The notes beneath the pieces were generated by a model that was not told where the DNA came from, made no database searches, and worked only from the letters and a program-made list of their open reading frames with translations. From Gluconobacter oxydans (GTDB lineage: Bacteria; Pseudomonadota; Alphaproteobacteria; Acetobacterales; Acetobacteraceae), in the NCBI RefSeq assembly GCF_006539685.1, contig NZ_BJNM01000004.1, positions 1 to 64,000 of the forward strand: 64,000 nt of DNA, in the 5' to 3' direction. Below are positions 43,058 to 51,508 of the stretch, piece after piece (the first letter of the stretch is position 1; each line of letters begins with the position of its first letter). A program made the position numbers and the translations under genes.

Positions 43058-44212
43058 ATGCCGAATCATCCTTACTTTCGTGCCACGCTGATGGCTGCCC
43101 TGGCCGTTTTCTCCGTAACCGGTCTCTCCGCCTGTGGCCCGATGGGGCCCGGAAAACTGCGGAACGACCAGCTCGAATACTCCCGCGCGCTGGGGGATAC
43201 CCAGAAGCACGAGATGCTGCTGAACATCGTCCGGCTGCGTTACGCCGATCCGCCGACATTCCTGGATACGACGCAGGTGATTGCGGGATACAGCGTTTCC
43301 AAGAGCATCAGCGGCGGCTTTTACGCCTATCCGGCGACGGCGGTCGGGAACTACCTGTTCGGCACGGGGACGATGTCGCTCGGGGAAAGCCCGACCTTCA
43401 CCTATCAGCCGGTGACGGGCCAGCAATATGCCGAGAACGTGGTCCGGCCGATCTCACCGACGGTCATCATGCCGCTCAGCCTCGGCGGCCTGCCGATCGA
43501 CACGCTGCTGCGTCTGACGGCACAGTCCATCGACGGCCTGTCCAATGTCCGCGGGCTTGGCGCTGGGCCGTCTGGTGGTGGTTCGGTCCGCTTTTATCTG
43601 CTTCTGCACGATCTGCGGCAGCTTCAGATCCAGGGGGCCATGACCATCCGGATCACAAGCGAGACTCCGACCCCGCCGGACAGCAAGAAAAACGACGGCA
43701 AGTCCGACAGCAATGGCAACGGGGGAAACAGCACGGGCACCGAGCGCTCCTATCTGGTCCTGACCTCGACATCGGACAGCAACCTTCTGGCGATCCAGGC
43801 GGAAGTACGTCGTCTGCTGCATCTCGATCCGGGGGCCGAGGAAGCCGAAATCGTCTATGGCCCGTATCCCAAGCACCCCGGCAAGCAGATCGCGATCCTG
43901 ACGCGCTCTATGCTCGCGATGCTCACGCAGCTCGCCTACGAGGTCGAGGTGCCGGAAGACGACATCAAGAGCGGCCGTACGCCGCCCACGATCGGGCAGA
44001 TCGGCATTGAGAACCGCCCGGAAGTCGTGATCCATTCGAGCCGGGAAGAACCGGACTCCCACTATGCCGCGGTCAGTTACAACAACACCTGGTTCTGGAT
44101 CAGCGATCGCGATTTCCAGAGCAAACTGGCGTTTACGATGGTGCAGGTTCTGGCGGCCCTTGCGGCGACGAACCATACCGCAGGGGCGGTCGTAACAATC
44201 CCGGCCGGGTAA
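43058..44212 (+). CDS. Conserved-looking lipoprotein of unknown function
   Basis: This 384-residue precursor has a signal sequence and lipobox (LMAALAVFSVTGLSAC, Cys26), so it is lipid-anchored. The mature part opens with KLRNDQLEYSRALGD and HEMLLNIVRLRYADPPTFLD, a block I recall from many uncharacterised proteobacterial lipoproteins. The middle holds a low-complexity Lys/Asn/Gly/Ser linker (about residues 205-230). It ends with SYNNTWFWISDRDFQSKLAF, then FTMVQVLAALAATNH. It lies upstream of sldBA on the same strand, with a ~150-bp gap. No function is assigned. Confidence 0.75.
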   Translation: MPNHPYFRATLMAALAVFSVTGLSACGPMGPGKLRNDQLEYSRALGDTQKHEMLLNIVRLRYADPPTFLDTTQVIAGYSVSKSISGGFYAYPATAVGNYLFGTGTMSLGESPTFTYQPVTGQQYAENVVRPISPTVIMPLSLGGLPIDTLLRLTAQSIDGLSNVRGLGAGPSGGGSVRFYLLLHDLRQLQIQGAMTIRITSETPTPPDSKKNDGKSDSNGNGGNSTGTERSYLVLTSTSDSNLLAIQAEVRRLLHLDPGAEEAEIVYGPYPKHPGKQIAILTRSMLAMLTQLAYEVEVPEDDIKSGRTPPTIGQIGIENRPEVVIHSSREEPDSHYAAVSYNNTWFWISDRDFQSKLAFTMVQVLAALAATNHTAGAVVTIPAG

Positions 44213-44312
44213 TAAAGATAACGCGCATTTGAATTTGTTGAAGTGCAACCGTGTTATTACACGTTTTTGTTAGAATTATATTCAACAATATTGAAAAAGA
44301 ACCGTAGCTTTC

Positions 44313-44345
44313 CTGAAAGTCTGGACTTACCGTCCGGACTTTCAG
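44313..44345 (+). promoter_or_regulatory. 14-bp hairpin just before the sldB ribosome-binding site
   Basis: CTGAAAGTCTGGAC-TTACC-GTCCGGACTTTCAG has one wobble or mismatched pair and ends 4 bp before the GGAGG of sldB. It could stabilise the 5' end of the sldBA mRNA or act as an operator. The AT-rich stretch 44230-44300 upstream is the likely promoter region. Confidence 0.6.
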
Positions 44346-44363
44346 TTCTGGAGGCTTTCACCA

Positions 44364-44744
44364 ATGCCGAATACTTATGGCAGCAGAACCCTGACCGAGT
44401 GGCTCACACTGGTCCTAGGGGTTGTCATCATTCTGGTGGGGCTGTTCTTCGTGATCGCCGGGGCCGACCTCGCGATGCTGGGCGGCTCTGTCTATTACGT
44501 CATCTGTGGCATTCCGCTGGTTGCCGGCGGTGTTTTCATGCTCATGGGACGGACGCTTGGCGCATTCCTGTATCTGGGTGCGCTGGCCTACACCTGGGTC
44601 TGGTCCCTGTGGGAAGTGGGCTTCAGCCCCGTTGACCTTCTGCCGCGCGATTTCGGCCCGACGCTGCTGGGCATCCTTGTCGCCCTCACCATCCCGGTTC
44701 TTCGCCGGATGGAAACCCGCCGTACCCTGAGGGGAACCGTCTGA
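44364..44744 (+). CDS. sldB: Membrane subunit of PQQ polyol dehydrogenase
   Basis: Small hydrophobic subunit that anchors and matures the quinoprotein SldA. The 126-residue product has four to five predicted membrane spans (LGVVIILVGLFFVIAGADL, VYYVICGIPLVAGGVFMLMG, TLGAFLYLGALAYTWVWSL, LGILVALTIPVL), matching the membrane domain of PQQ glucose dehydrogenase. GGAGG precedes the ATG by nine bases. Its stop overlaps the sldA start by one base (TGATG), giving coupled translation. Confidence 0.94.
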   Translation: MPNTYGSRTLTEWLTLVLGVVIILVGLFFVIAGADLAMLGGSVYYVICGIPLVAGGVFMLMGRTLGAFLYLGALAYTWVWSLWEVGFSPVDLLPRDFGPTLLGILVALTIPVLRRMETRRTLRGTV

Positions 44745-46975
44745 TGCGCAGATCCCATCTTCTCGCCACCGTTGCCTGTGCCACGCTGGCCTGCGCACCG
44801 CTGGCTGCCAATGCCCAGTTCGCCCCCGCAGGCAGCGGTGGCTCGCCGACCTCCTCCGTGCCGGGCCCCGGCAATGGCAGCGGCAATTCCTTCGAGCCGA
44901 CTGAGAACACGCCGGCCGCGAAGAGCCGCTTTTCCGGCCCGTCCCCCTATGCGCCCCAGGCTCCGGGTGTGAACGCGGCCAACCTGCCGGATATCGGGTC
45001 CATGGATCCGAACGACGTTCCGCAGATGGCCCCGCAGCAGAGTGCCAGCCCCGCCTCCGGAGACTGGGCCGCCTACGGCCATGACGACAGTCAGATGCGC
45101 TATTCGCCGCTGTCCGAGATCACGCCGCAGAACGCCGATCAGCTCAAGGTCGCTTTCGTCTATCACACCGGCAGCTATCCGCGTCCGGGCCAGACGAACA
45201 AATGGGCTGCCGAAACCACCCCGATCAAGGTGGGTGACGGCCTCTACATGTGCTCGGCACAGAACGACATCATGAAGCTCGACCCGGCGACGGGTAAGGA
45301 GATCTGGCGTCACAACATCAACGAGAAATACGAAGCCATCCCCTACACCGCAGCGTGCAAGGGCGTGACGTATTTCACGTCGTCTCAGGTGCCCGAAGGC
45401 CAGCCCTGCCATAACCGTATCCTTGAAGGCACGCTCGACATGCGCCTGATCGCGGTTGATGCCGCGACCGGCAATCTGTGCGAAGGCTTCGGCAATGGCG
45501 GCCAGGTCAACCTGATGCAGGGTCTTGGCGAATCCGTCCCCGGCTTCGTCTCCATGACGACGCCGCCGCCGGTCGTGAACGGTGTGGTTGTGGTCAACCA
45601 CGAAGTTCTCGACGGTCAGCGCCGCTGGGCTCCGTCGGGTGTGATCCGTGGCTATGATGCCGAGAGCGGCAAGTTCCTGTGGGCCTGGGACGTGAACCGC
45701 CCCAACGATCACAGCCAGCCGACCGGCAACAACCATTACAGCCGTGGTACGCCGAACTCCTGGGCTGCGATGACCGGCGACAATGCGCTGGGCCTCGTCT
45801 ACGTCCCGACCGGCAACTCGGCTTCCGATTACTACAGTGCCCTGCGTAGCCCTGAAGAAAACAAGGTCTCGTCCGCAGTTGTCGCGCTTGACGTAAAGAC
45901 GGGTTCGCCGCGCTGGGTCTTCCAGACCGTTCACAAGGACGTCTGGGACTATGACATCGGCTCGCAGGCCACCCTCATGGACATGCCCGGCCAGGATGGT
46001 CAGCCTGTTCCCGCACTCATCATGCCGACCAAGCGTGGCCAGACCTTCGTGCTCGACCGTCGTGACGGCAAGCCGATCCTGCCGGTCGAAGAGCGTCCCG
46101 CTCCGTCGCCGGGCGTGATCCCGGGCGATCCGCGTTCGCCGACGCAGCCCTGGTCCACGGGAATGCCGGCTCTGCGCGTGCCGGATCTGAAAGAGACGGA
46201 TATGTGGGGCATGTCCCCCATCGACCAGCTCTTCTGCCGTATCAAGTTCCGCCGTGCGAACTATACGGGTGAGTTCACGCCACCGAGCGTCGACAAGCCC
46301 TGGATCGAGTATCCGGGCTATAACGGCGGCAGCGACTGGGGTTCCGTGTCCTATGACCCGCAGAGCGGCATCCTGATTGCGAACTGGAACATCACCCCGA
46401 TGTACGACCAGCTCGTAACCCGCAAGAAGGCCGACGAACTTGGCCTGATGCCGATCGATGACCCGAACTACAAGCCGGGTGGCGGTGGCGCCGAAGGTAA
46501 CGGCGCCATGGACGGCACGCCTTACGGTATCGTCGTGACCCCGTTCTGGGATCAGTACACGGGTATGATGTGCAACCGCCCGCCCTACGGCATGATCACG
46601 GCCATCGACATGGAGCACGGCCAGAAGGTGCTGTGGCAGCACCCGCTGGGAACGGCCCGCGCCAATGGTCCGTGGGGCCTGCCGACCGGTCTTCCCTGGG
46701 AAATCGGTACGCCGAATAATGGTGGCTCGGTCGTGACGGCCGGTGGCGTGGTGTTCATCGCGGCAGCTACGGATAACCAGATCCGTGCCATCGACGAGCA
46801 CACCGGCAAGGTGGTCTGGAGCGCGGTCCTGCCGGGCGGCGGTCAGGCTAACCCGATGACCTACGAAGCCAATGGTCATCAGTACGTCGCCATCATGGCG
46901 GGTGGTCATCACTTCATGATGACGCCGGTCAGCGATCAGCTGGTGGTTTACGCACTGCCTGATCACAAGGGCTGA
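44744..46975 (+). CDS. sldA: PQQ-dependent polyol (sorbitol/glycerol) dehydrogenase, large subunit
   Basis: Periplasmic quinoprotein that oxidises sorbitol, glycerol, gluconate, arabitol and related polyols, passing electrons to ubiquinone. The 743-residue precursor has a signal peptide (MRRSHLLATVACATLACAPLAANA) and a Pro/Ser-rich spacer. Then comes the eight-bladed propeller with SGDWAAYGHDDSQMRYSPL, TNKWAAETTPIKVGDGLYMC, VFQTVHKDVWDYDIGSQATL, GSDWGSVSYDP and a C-terminal VFIAAATDNQIRA. This is the key enzyme for L-sorbose and dihydroxyacetone production in Gluconobacter. sldB directly upstream confirms identity. Confidence 0.96.
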   Translation: MRRSHLLATVACATLACAPLAANAQFAPAGSGGSPTSSVPGPGNGSGNSFEPTENTPAAKSRFSGPSPYAPQAPGVNAANLPDIGSMDPNDVPQMAPQQSASPASGDWAAYGHDDSQMRYSPLSEITPQNADQLKVAFVYHTGSYPRPGQTNKWAAETTPIKVGDGLYMCSAQNDIMKLDPATGKEIWRHNINEKYEAIPYTAACKGVTYFTSSQVPEGQPCHNRILEGTLDMRLIAVDAATGNLCEGFGNGGQVNLMQGLGESVPGFVSMTTPPPVVNGVVVVNHEVLDGQRRWAPSGVIRGYDAESGKFLWAWDVNRPNDHSQPTGNNHYSRGTPNSWAAMTGDNALGLVYVPTGNSASDYYSALRSPEENKVSSAVVALDVKTGSPRWVFQTVHKDVWDYDIGSQATLMDMPGQDGQPVPALIMPTKRGQTFVLDRRDGKPILPVEERPAPSPGVIPGDPRSPTQPWSTGMPALRVPDLKETDMWGMSPIDQLFCRIKFRRANYTGEFTPPSVDKPWIEYPGYNGGSDWGSVSYDPQSGILIANWNITPMYDQLVTRKKADELGLMPIDDPNYKPGGGGAEGNGAMDGTPYGIVVTPFWDQYTGMMCNRPPYGMITAIDMEHGQKVLWQHPLGTARANGPWGLPTGLPWEIGTPNNGGSVVTAGGVVFIAAATDNQIRAIDEHTGKVVWSAVLPGGGQANPMTYEANGHQYVAIMAGGHHFMMTPVSDQLVVYALPDHKG

Positions 46976-47006
46976 GAAAGCGGGGGCTGAGGCCGCCGGG
47001 TGATGG

Positions 47007-47050
47007 AAGGGGTGGTTTTCGTGCTGCAAATGGCACGGAGACCGCCCCTT
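47007..47050 (+). terminator. Hairpin after sldA
   Basis: AAGGGGTGGT (47007-47016) pairs with ACCGCCCCTT (47041-47050), with an inner GTGC/GCAC pairing. A weak T-tract follows. Probable terminator of sldBA. Confidence 0.6.
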
Positions 47051-47163
47051 TGTCGTTTCCGGGGCCGTTTTTTCCATTTTTCGGGTGGGAAGCGCCTTCA
47101 GACCCGGCTACAGGCTGTTTTCGTTCACAAATATCTTCCCGGAACAGGCCACCTCCGACCGTC

Positions 47164-48348
47164 ATGACCGATCGCTCTCCCGTCATCCTTCAGGTTCTTC
47201 CGGCGCTGGGCACCGGCGGGCTGGAGCGCGGGGCTGTCGAGATTGCCGCGGCAATCACCCAAGGGGGCGGTACGACGCTGGTCGCCTCCCGCCCCGGCCG
47301 GCTGCTGGTGCAGCTCCGTCATGCCGGTGCGCGGCATATCGAGCTTGATCTCAAGAAGAAATCCCCTGTCGCAGTGCTGCGCCGGGCGCGGGATCTTCAG
47401 GCCATCATTCGCAGCGAGGGCGTGGATCTGGTCCATGCCCGCTCGCGGATTCCTGCCTGGGCCGCGTGGATCGCCTGCCGCCGGGAAAACATCCCGCTCG
47501 TGACGACCTGGCATGGCGTGCATGAGGCCAAATGGCGGGCCAAGAAGCTCTATAATTCCGTGCTGGCGCGCGGCACCCGGGTTATCGCGATTTCGGAGTT
47601 CATCGCCCGGCGCCTGCGCAGCGAATACGCCGTGCCGGAGAGCCGCCTGCGCGTCATTCCGCGCGGGGCGGACCTGCAGGAGTTCACGCCCGGCACGATC
47701 TCCGGCGAACGTGTGCAGAAACTGGCCGAGGCCTGGCGCGTGCCTGTCGAAGCAAGGATTATCCTCATGCCGGCTCGTCTGACGGCATGGAAAGGGCAGG
47801 GCGTTCTCGTCGAGGCGCTGGGACTGCTGCGCCCGCGGATGGACGCAGGCTGGATCTGCGTTCTGGCCGGTCCGGAGAACGACCGGAAGTTCTCCCGTAA
47901 ATTGCAACAGCGCGTGCGGGAACTCGGCCTTGAGGAGCATGTCCGTTTCGCTGGAACCTGCACCGACATGCCGGCGGCCTGCGAACTGGCGAGCGTCGTC
48001 GTGGCCCCCTCGCTCCGGCCCGAGCCGTTCGGACGCACACTGGTGGAAGCGCAGATGATGGGCCGCCCTGTGATCGGTACCGCACAGGGAGCCATGATGG
48101 AGACGATCCTGCCCGGCGAGACGGGTCTGGTCGTGCCTCCCGATGATCCGCAAGCCCTGGCGGATGCGCTGAAAAGCGTTCTGGAAACGGACGAAGACGC
48201 GCTGGACTGGCTGGCGGAAAAGGCCCGGGCCCATGCCGTCGCCAACTATACGACAACGCTGATGCAGGCCCGCACGCTGGGTGTGTATGACGAACTTCTG
48301 GGCACCCGTCTGCGGGAGACATTCGAGGAAGACAGCCATGACCAGTAA
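47164..48348 (+). CDS. Glycosyltransferase family 4 protein
   Basis: Retaining GT-B glycosyltransferase of the lipopolysaccharide/exopolysaccharide type. The 394-residue protein opens VILQVLPALGTGGLERGAVEIA. The C-terminal nucleotide-sugar domain has ILMPARLTAWKGQGVLVEAL, FAGTCTDMPAACELASVVV and the donor-binding PEPFGRTLVEAQMMGRPVIG (E-x7-E). ATG at 47164 was chosen; open codons back to 47050 lie in the sldA terminator. Acceptor unknown. Two further genes follow with overlap or short gaps. Confidence 0.9.
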   Translation: MTDRSPVILQVLPALGTGGLERGAVEIAAAITQGGGTTLVASRPGRLLVQLRHAGARHIELDLKKKSPVAVLRRARDLQAIIRSEGVDLVHARSRIPAWAAWIACRRENIPLVTTWHGVHEAKWRAKKLYNSVLARGTRVIAISEFIARRLRSEYAVPESRLRVIPRGADLQEFTPGTISGERVQKLAEAWRVPVEARIILMPARLTAWKGQGVLVEALGLLRPRMDAGWICVLAGPENDRKFSRKLQQRVRELGLEEHVRFAGTCTDMPAACELASVVVAPSLRPEPFGRTLVEAQMMGRPVIGTAQGAMMETILPGETGLVVPPDDPQALADALKSVLETDEDALDWLAEKARAHAVANYTTTLMQARTLGVYDELLGTRLRETFEEDSHDQ

Positions 48349-48517
48349 GGACGCAAAACCGACAGAACAGATCGTCCGTGACCGCGCCGCAGCGGCTAAG
48401 GAAGAGCGGGAAAGCCGTGAGGCCAAGGCGCTCCGGGCCAATCTGATGCGGCGCAAACAGCAGCAGCGTGCGCGGCCGCAGGATGACGCTGTCTCATCCT
48501 CTACCGATGATCGCTGA
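48338..48517 (+). CDS. Small charged protein
   Basis: This 59-residue, strongly hydrophilic helix-forming protein (MTSKDAKPTEQIVRDRAAAA, then Arg/Lys/Glu/Ala repeats and QQQRARPQDD) lies between a glycosyltransferase gene, whose end it overlaps by 11 bp, and a transporter gene 6 bp downstream. The tight packing argues that it is a real gene. It resembles small DUF-type proteins seen beside cell-envelope genes, but I cannot name a family. Confidence 0.55.
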   Translation: MTSKDAKPTEQIVRDRAAAAKEERESREAKALRANLMRRKQQQRARPQDDAVSSSTDDR

Positions 48518-48523
48518 GCCTCG

Positions 48524-49438
48524 GTGAAACGCAGCTTTCCCCTGCCTTCGCCGCAGGAACTGGCGCTGACGGGCGTCACGGTGCTGTGGGGCGGGACGTT
48601 TCTCGTGCTGCATATCGCCATGCAGCAGTGCGGGCCGCGCTTTTTCGTTTTCGTCCGATTCATGATGGCGGCGGTGTTCGTCGGGCTGCTGGCCGGGCAG
48701 AAACTGCTGGACTTCAACTGGCGGGAAGTGCGGGCAGGCGCGCTGATCGGTGTGGCTCTGGCGACCGGCTACGTGCTGCAGAGCGCCGGTCTGCACGACA
48801 TCACCAGCAGCCGCTCCGCCTTCATCACGGCGCTTTACGTGCCGCTGGTGCCGATCTTCCAGTGGGCGTTCCTGCGCAAGCCGCCACATCTGATGAGCTG
48901 GCTCGGGATCGCACTGGCCTTTGCCGGTCTGGTCTGTCTGGCGGGACCAGCGGCGCTGTCGCTGTCCTTCGGGCGCGGGGACCTGCTGACGCTGTTTGCG
49001 GCCATCGCCATCGCGGTCGAGATCGTGCTGATCAGCCTCTACGCCCGGGGTGTGGACAGTCTGCGCGTGACGGTCATGCAGCTTCTGGCCGGGAGCCTTT
49101 TCGCCGGGCTGATGGTCCCGGTTTCGGGTGAGGCGCTCCCGGCGTTCTCATGGATCTGGTTCGGTTGCGCGCTCGCGCTGGGTGGGTTGAGCGCCCTCGT
49201 GCAGGTGGTGATGAACTGGGCGCAGAAATCCGTCGCGCCGACCAAGGCGGCCGTGATTTATGCCGGAGAGCCGGTCTGGGGGGGGCTTGTCGGCTGGCTG
49301 GCGGGCGACAGTCTGCCCCCGGCGACCCTGCTGGGGGCCATGCTGATCGTGGGCGGCGTGCTGACCAGCGAACTGCGCCCGCAATGGCTTGAAGCCCTGC
49401 TGGGACGTTCATCACAGACCCTCACGAAAAATGACTGA
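48524..49438 (+). CDS. EamA/DMT-family transporter
   Basis: This 304-residue inner-membrane protein has ten predicted spans in two EamA halves (TGVTVLWGGTFLVLHIAMQ opens half one, LTLFAAIAIAVEIVLISLYA half two). The characteristic AVIYAGEPVWGGLVGWLAGD lies near the end. This family exports amino acids, nucleotides or metabolites; the substrate cannot be deduced. The start is GTG at 48524, six bases after the small charged gene, so it is probably the third gene of that unit. Confidence 0.88.
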   Translation: MKRSFPLPSPQELALTGVTVLWGGTFLVLHIAMQQCGPRFFVFVRFMMAAVFVGLLAGQKLLDFNWREVRAGALIGVALATGYVLQSAGLHDITSSRSAFITALYVPLVPIFQWAFLRKPPHLMSWLGIALAFAGLVCLAGPAALSLSFGRGDLLTLFAAIAIAVEIVLISLYARGVDSLRVTVMQLLAGSLFAGLMVPVSGEALPAFSWIWFGCALALGGLSALVQVVMNWAQKSVAPTKAAVIYAGEPVWGGLVGWLAGDSLPPATLLGAMLIVGGVLTSELRPQWLEALLGRSSQTLTKND

Positions 49439-49530
49439 TCCGACACATTGCGTGATCGCCCATCGCTCGCTAGAGCAGGTGGGTTAGACGCACAGGGCGA
49501 TTTGTACCGCCCTCGTTCAGGAGTGCCTTC

Positions 49531-50082
49531 ATGCCCATCATGCCCGACACATGGATCCGCCAGATGGCCCGGGAAAAAGGCATGATCGAGCCATTCGTGG
49601 AGGCTCAGAAGCGCGAAGGCGTCATTTCCTACGGCCTGTCGTCCTATGGCTATGACGCGCGCGTCGCAGAGGAATTCAAGATCTTCACCGACGTGGACAG
49701 CGCCATCGTCGATCCGAAGAACTTCGCCTCCAACAGCTTCGTGACCCGTACCGGCGACATCACCATTCCGCCGAACAGTTTTGCGCTGGCCCATACGGTC
49801 GAATATTTCCGTATCCCGCGTGACACGCTGGTGGTGTGCCTCGGCAAGTCCACCTATGCGCGCTGCGGCATCATCGTGAACGTCACGCCGCTTGAGCCTG
49901 AATGGGAAGGCCAGGTCACGATCGAGATCAGCAACACCACGCCGCTGCCCGCGCGAATCTATGCGAATGAGGGCATCTGCCAGTTCCTGTTTTTCCAGGG
50001 TGCCAGCCCCTGTGAGGTCAGCTACGCCGACCGTGCTGGAAAATACATGCGCCAGTCCGGCGTCACCACGCCCCGCCTCTAA
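49531..50082 (+). CDS. dcd: dCTP deaminase
   Basis: Converts dCTP to dUTP, the main bacterial route to dTTP precursors. The 183-residue protein opens [19 protein letters not shown]. It holds [17 protein letters not shown], the trimer-interface [20 protein letters not shown] and [16 protein letters not shown] with the catalytic Glu, ending [13 protein letters not shown]. It is followed 38 bp later by murA. Confidence 0.97.
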   Translation: MPIMPDTWIRQMAREKGMIEPFVEAQKREGVISYGLSSYGYDARVAEEFKIFTDVDSAIVDPKNFASNSFVTRTGDITIPPNSFALAHTVEYFRIPRDTLVVCLGKSTYARCGIIVNVTPLEPEWEGQVTIEISNTTPLPARIYANEGICQFLFFQGASPCEVSYADRAGKYMRQSGVTTPRL

Positions 50083-50120
50083 AGCCCAGCTCTCAAGGCC
50101 TGTTTCTCAAGGATCGCACC

Positions 50121-51377
50121 ATGGACCGTTTCATCATTCGCGGTGGCCGCCGCCTGACAGGCGAAATCGAGATCGGGGGGGCCAAGAACTCCGGCCTCAA
50201 GCTCATGGTCGCGGGCCTGCTGACGTCCGAGCGGCTGGTGCTGTCCAACGTGCCGGCCATCGCTGACATCAAGACGATGCGTGACCTGCTGGTAGGATTG
50301 GGTATCACGGTTGAGGACGCCGGACCGCGCACGCTGTCCATCGGTGGCGAGATCGGCTCTGTCGAGGCACCGTATGACATCGTCTCCAAGATGCGCGCCT
50401 CCATTCTGGTACTCGGGCCGCTTCTGGCCCGTGCGCGTGAGGCGAAGGTCTCCCTGCCGGGCGGCTGCGCCATTGGCACGCGCCCCGTGGACATGCATCT
50501 CAAGGGGCTTGAGACGCTGGGCGCCGAGATCCGTCTGGAAAACGGCTATATCAATGCGACCGCGCCGGACGGGCTGAAGGGCGACCGGATCATCCTGCCG
50601 TTTGCCAGTGTGGGCGCGACCGAGAACCTGCTGATGGCCGCAACGCTGGCCAAGGGACGCACCCATATCGTCAACGCCGCGCGTGAGCCGGAAATCAGCG
50701 ATCTGGTGCATTGCCTCAACGCCATGGGCGCGCAGATCACGGGCGAAGGCTCGGGTACGCTGGTCATTGACGGTGTGGAAAAGCTGCACGGCGCGCATTA
50801 CGCCGTCATGCCGGACCGTATCGAATGCGGCACCTATGCCTGCGCGGCCGGTATCACGGGTGGCGACCTGCTGCTCGTGGGCGGACGGGCCGACGATCTG
50901 GGTGCCGTAATCCGCACCCTTGAAGAAACGGGCGTCGAGGTTCTGGAAGAAGAACGGGGCCTGCGTGTCCGTCGCAGCGGCACGCTTCAGGGCGTGGATA
51001 TCATGACCGAGCCGTATCCCGGCTTCCCGACGGACATGCAGGCGCAGTTCATGGCAATGCTGTCCGTGGCCGAGGGCGCGTCCATGATCACCGAGACGAT
51101 CTTCGAGAACCGTTTCATGCACGTCCCGGAGCTCAACCGCATGGGTGCGCGGGTCAACGTGCATGGCCGTTCCGCCATCATCCGCGGTGTGCCGAAGCTG
51201 TCGGGTGCTCCTGTCATGGCAACCGATCTGCGCGCCTCGTTCTCGCTGATCCTCGCGGGTCTGGCGGCGGAAGGTGAAACGCAGCTTAGCCGCATCTATC
51301 ATCTGGACCGCGGCTATGAAGGCGTGGACCGCAAGCTCGCCGCCTGCGGTGCCGACATCGCCCGCGTTTCAGACTGA
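50121..51377 (+). CDS. murA: UDP-N-acetylglucosamine 1-carboxyvinyltransferase
   Basis: First committed step of peptidoglycan synthesis: transfers enolpyruvate from PEP to UDP-GlcNAc. The 418-residue protein opens [20 protein letters not shown] with [11 protein letters not shown] (catalytic Lys). The fosfomycin-target cysteine is in [33 protein letters not shown] and [11 protein letters not shown] also fit. Cys at the active site predicts fosfomycin sensitivity at target level. It ends at a GC-rich hairpin next to a composite repeat. Confidence 0.98.
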   Translation: MDRFIIRGGRRLTGEIEIGGAKNSGLKLMVAGLLTSERLVLSNVPAIADIKTMRDLLVGLGITVEDAGPRTLSIGGEIGSVEAPYDIVSKMRASILVLGPLLARAREAKVSLPGGCAIGTRPVDMHLKGLETLGAEIRLENGYINATAPDGLKGDRIILPFASVGATENLLMAATLAKGRTHIVNAAREPEISDLVHCLNAMGAQITGEGSGTLVIDGVEKLHGAHYAVMPDRIECGTYACAAGITGGDLLLVGGRADDLGAVIRTLEETGVEVLEEERGLRVRRSGTLQGVDIMTEPYPGFPTDMQAQFMAMLSVAEGASMITETIFENRFMHVPELNRMGARVNVHGRSAIIRGVPKLSGAPVMATDLRASFSLILAGLAAEGETQLSRIYHLDRGYEGVDRKLAACGADIARVSD

Positions 51378-51386
51378 CAGGCAAAA

Positions 51387-51414
51387 CAGGGCGCCCGGCG
51401 ATCGGGCTGCCCTG
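51387..51414 (+). terminator. GC-rich hairpin after murA
   Basis: CAGGGC-GCCCG / CGGGC-T-GCCCTG is an 11-bp stem with one bulged T and a 5-nt loop, ten bases past the murA stop. Poor T-run, but well placed for termination. Confidence 0.6.
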
Positions 51415-51420
51415 CTTAAT

Positions 51421-51508
51421 GTATAAAAGTTTTTGGGTTCCGCCTTTTTTCAAAAAGGCGGAGAGCCCTGAAGCTTTTTGGAAAAAGCTTCACCAAAAAC
51501 TTTTATAC
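51421..51508. repeat. Composite three-way inverted repeat element
   Basis: The outer arms are GTATAAAAGTTTTTGG (51421-51436) and its exact complement (51493-51508). They enclose two further hairpins: TCCGCCTTTTT/AAAAAGGCGGA (51439-51462) and GAAGCTTTTT/AAAAAGCTTC (51470-51491). Together they fold as a three-way junction. I recall similar AAGTTTTTGG...GGCGG...AAGCTT elements dispersed in other Acetobacteraceae, so this is probably one copy of a REP/MITE-like family. The right end supplies the stop codon of the neighbouring dehydrogenase gene. Confidence 0.8.

Noticed and set aside
44588-47077. 829-codon open frame antisense to sldA
   Set aside because: It lies entirely over the sldBA genes, whose identity is certain; the antisense product is Arg/His-rich with no domain.
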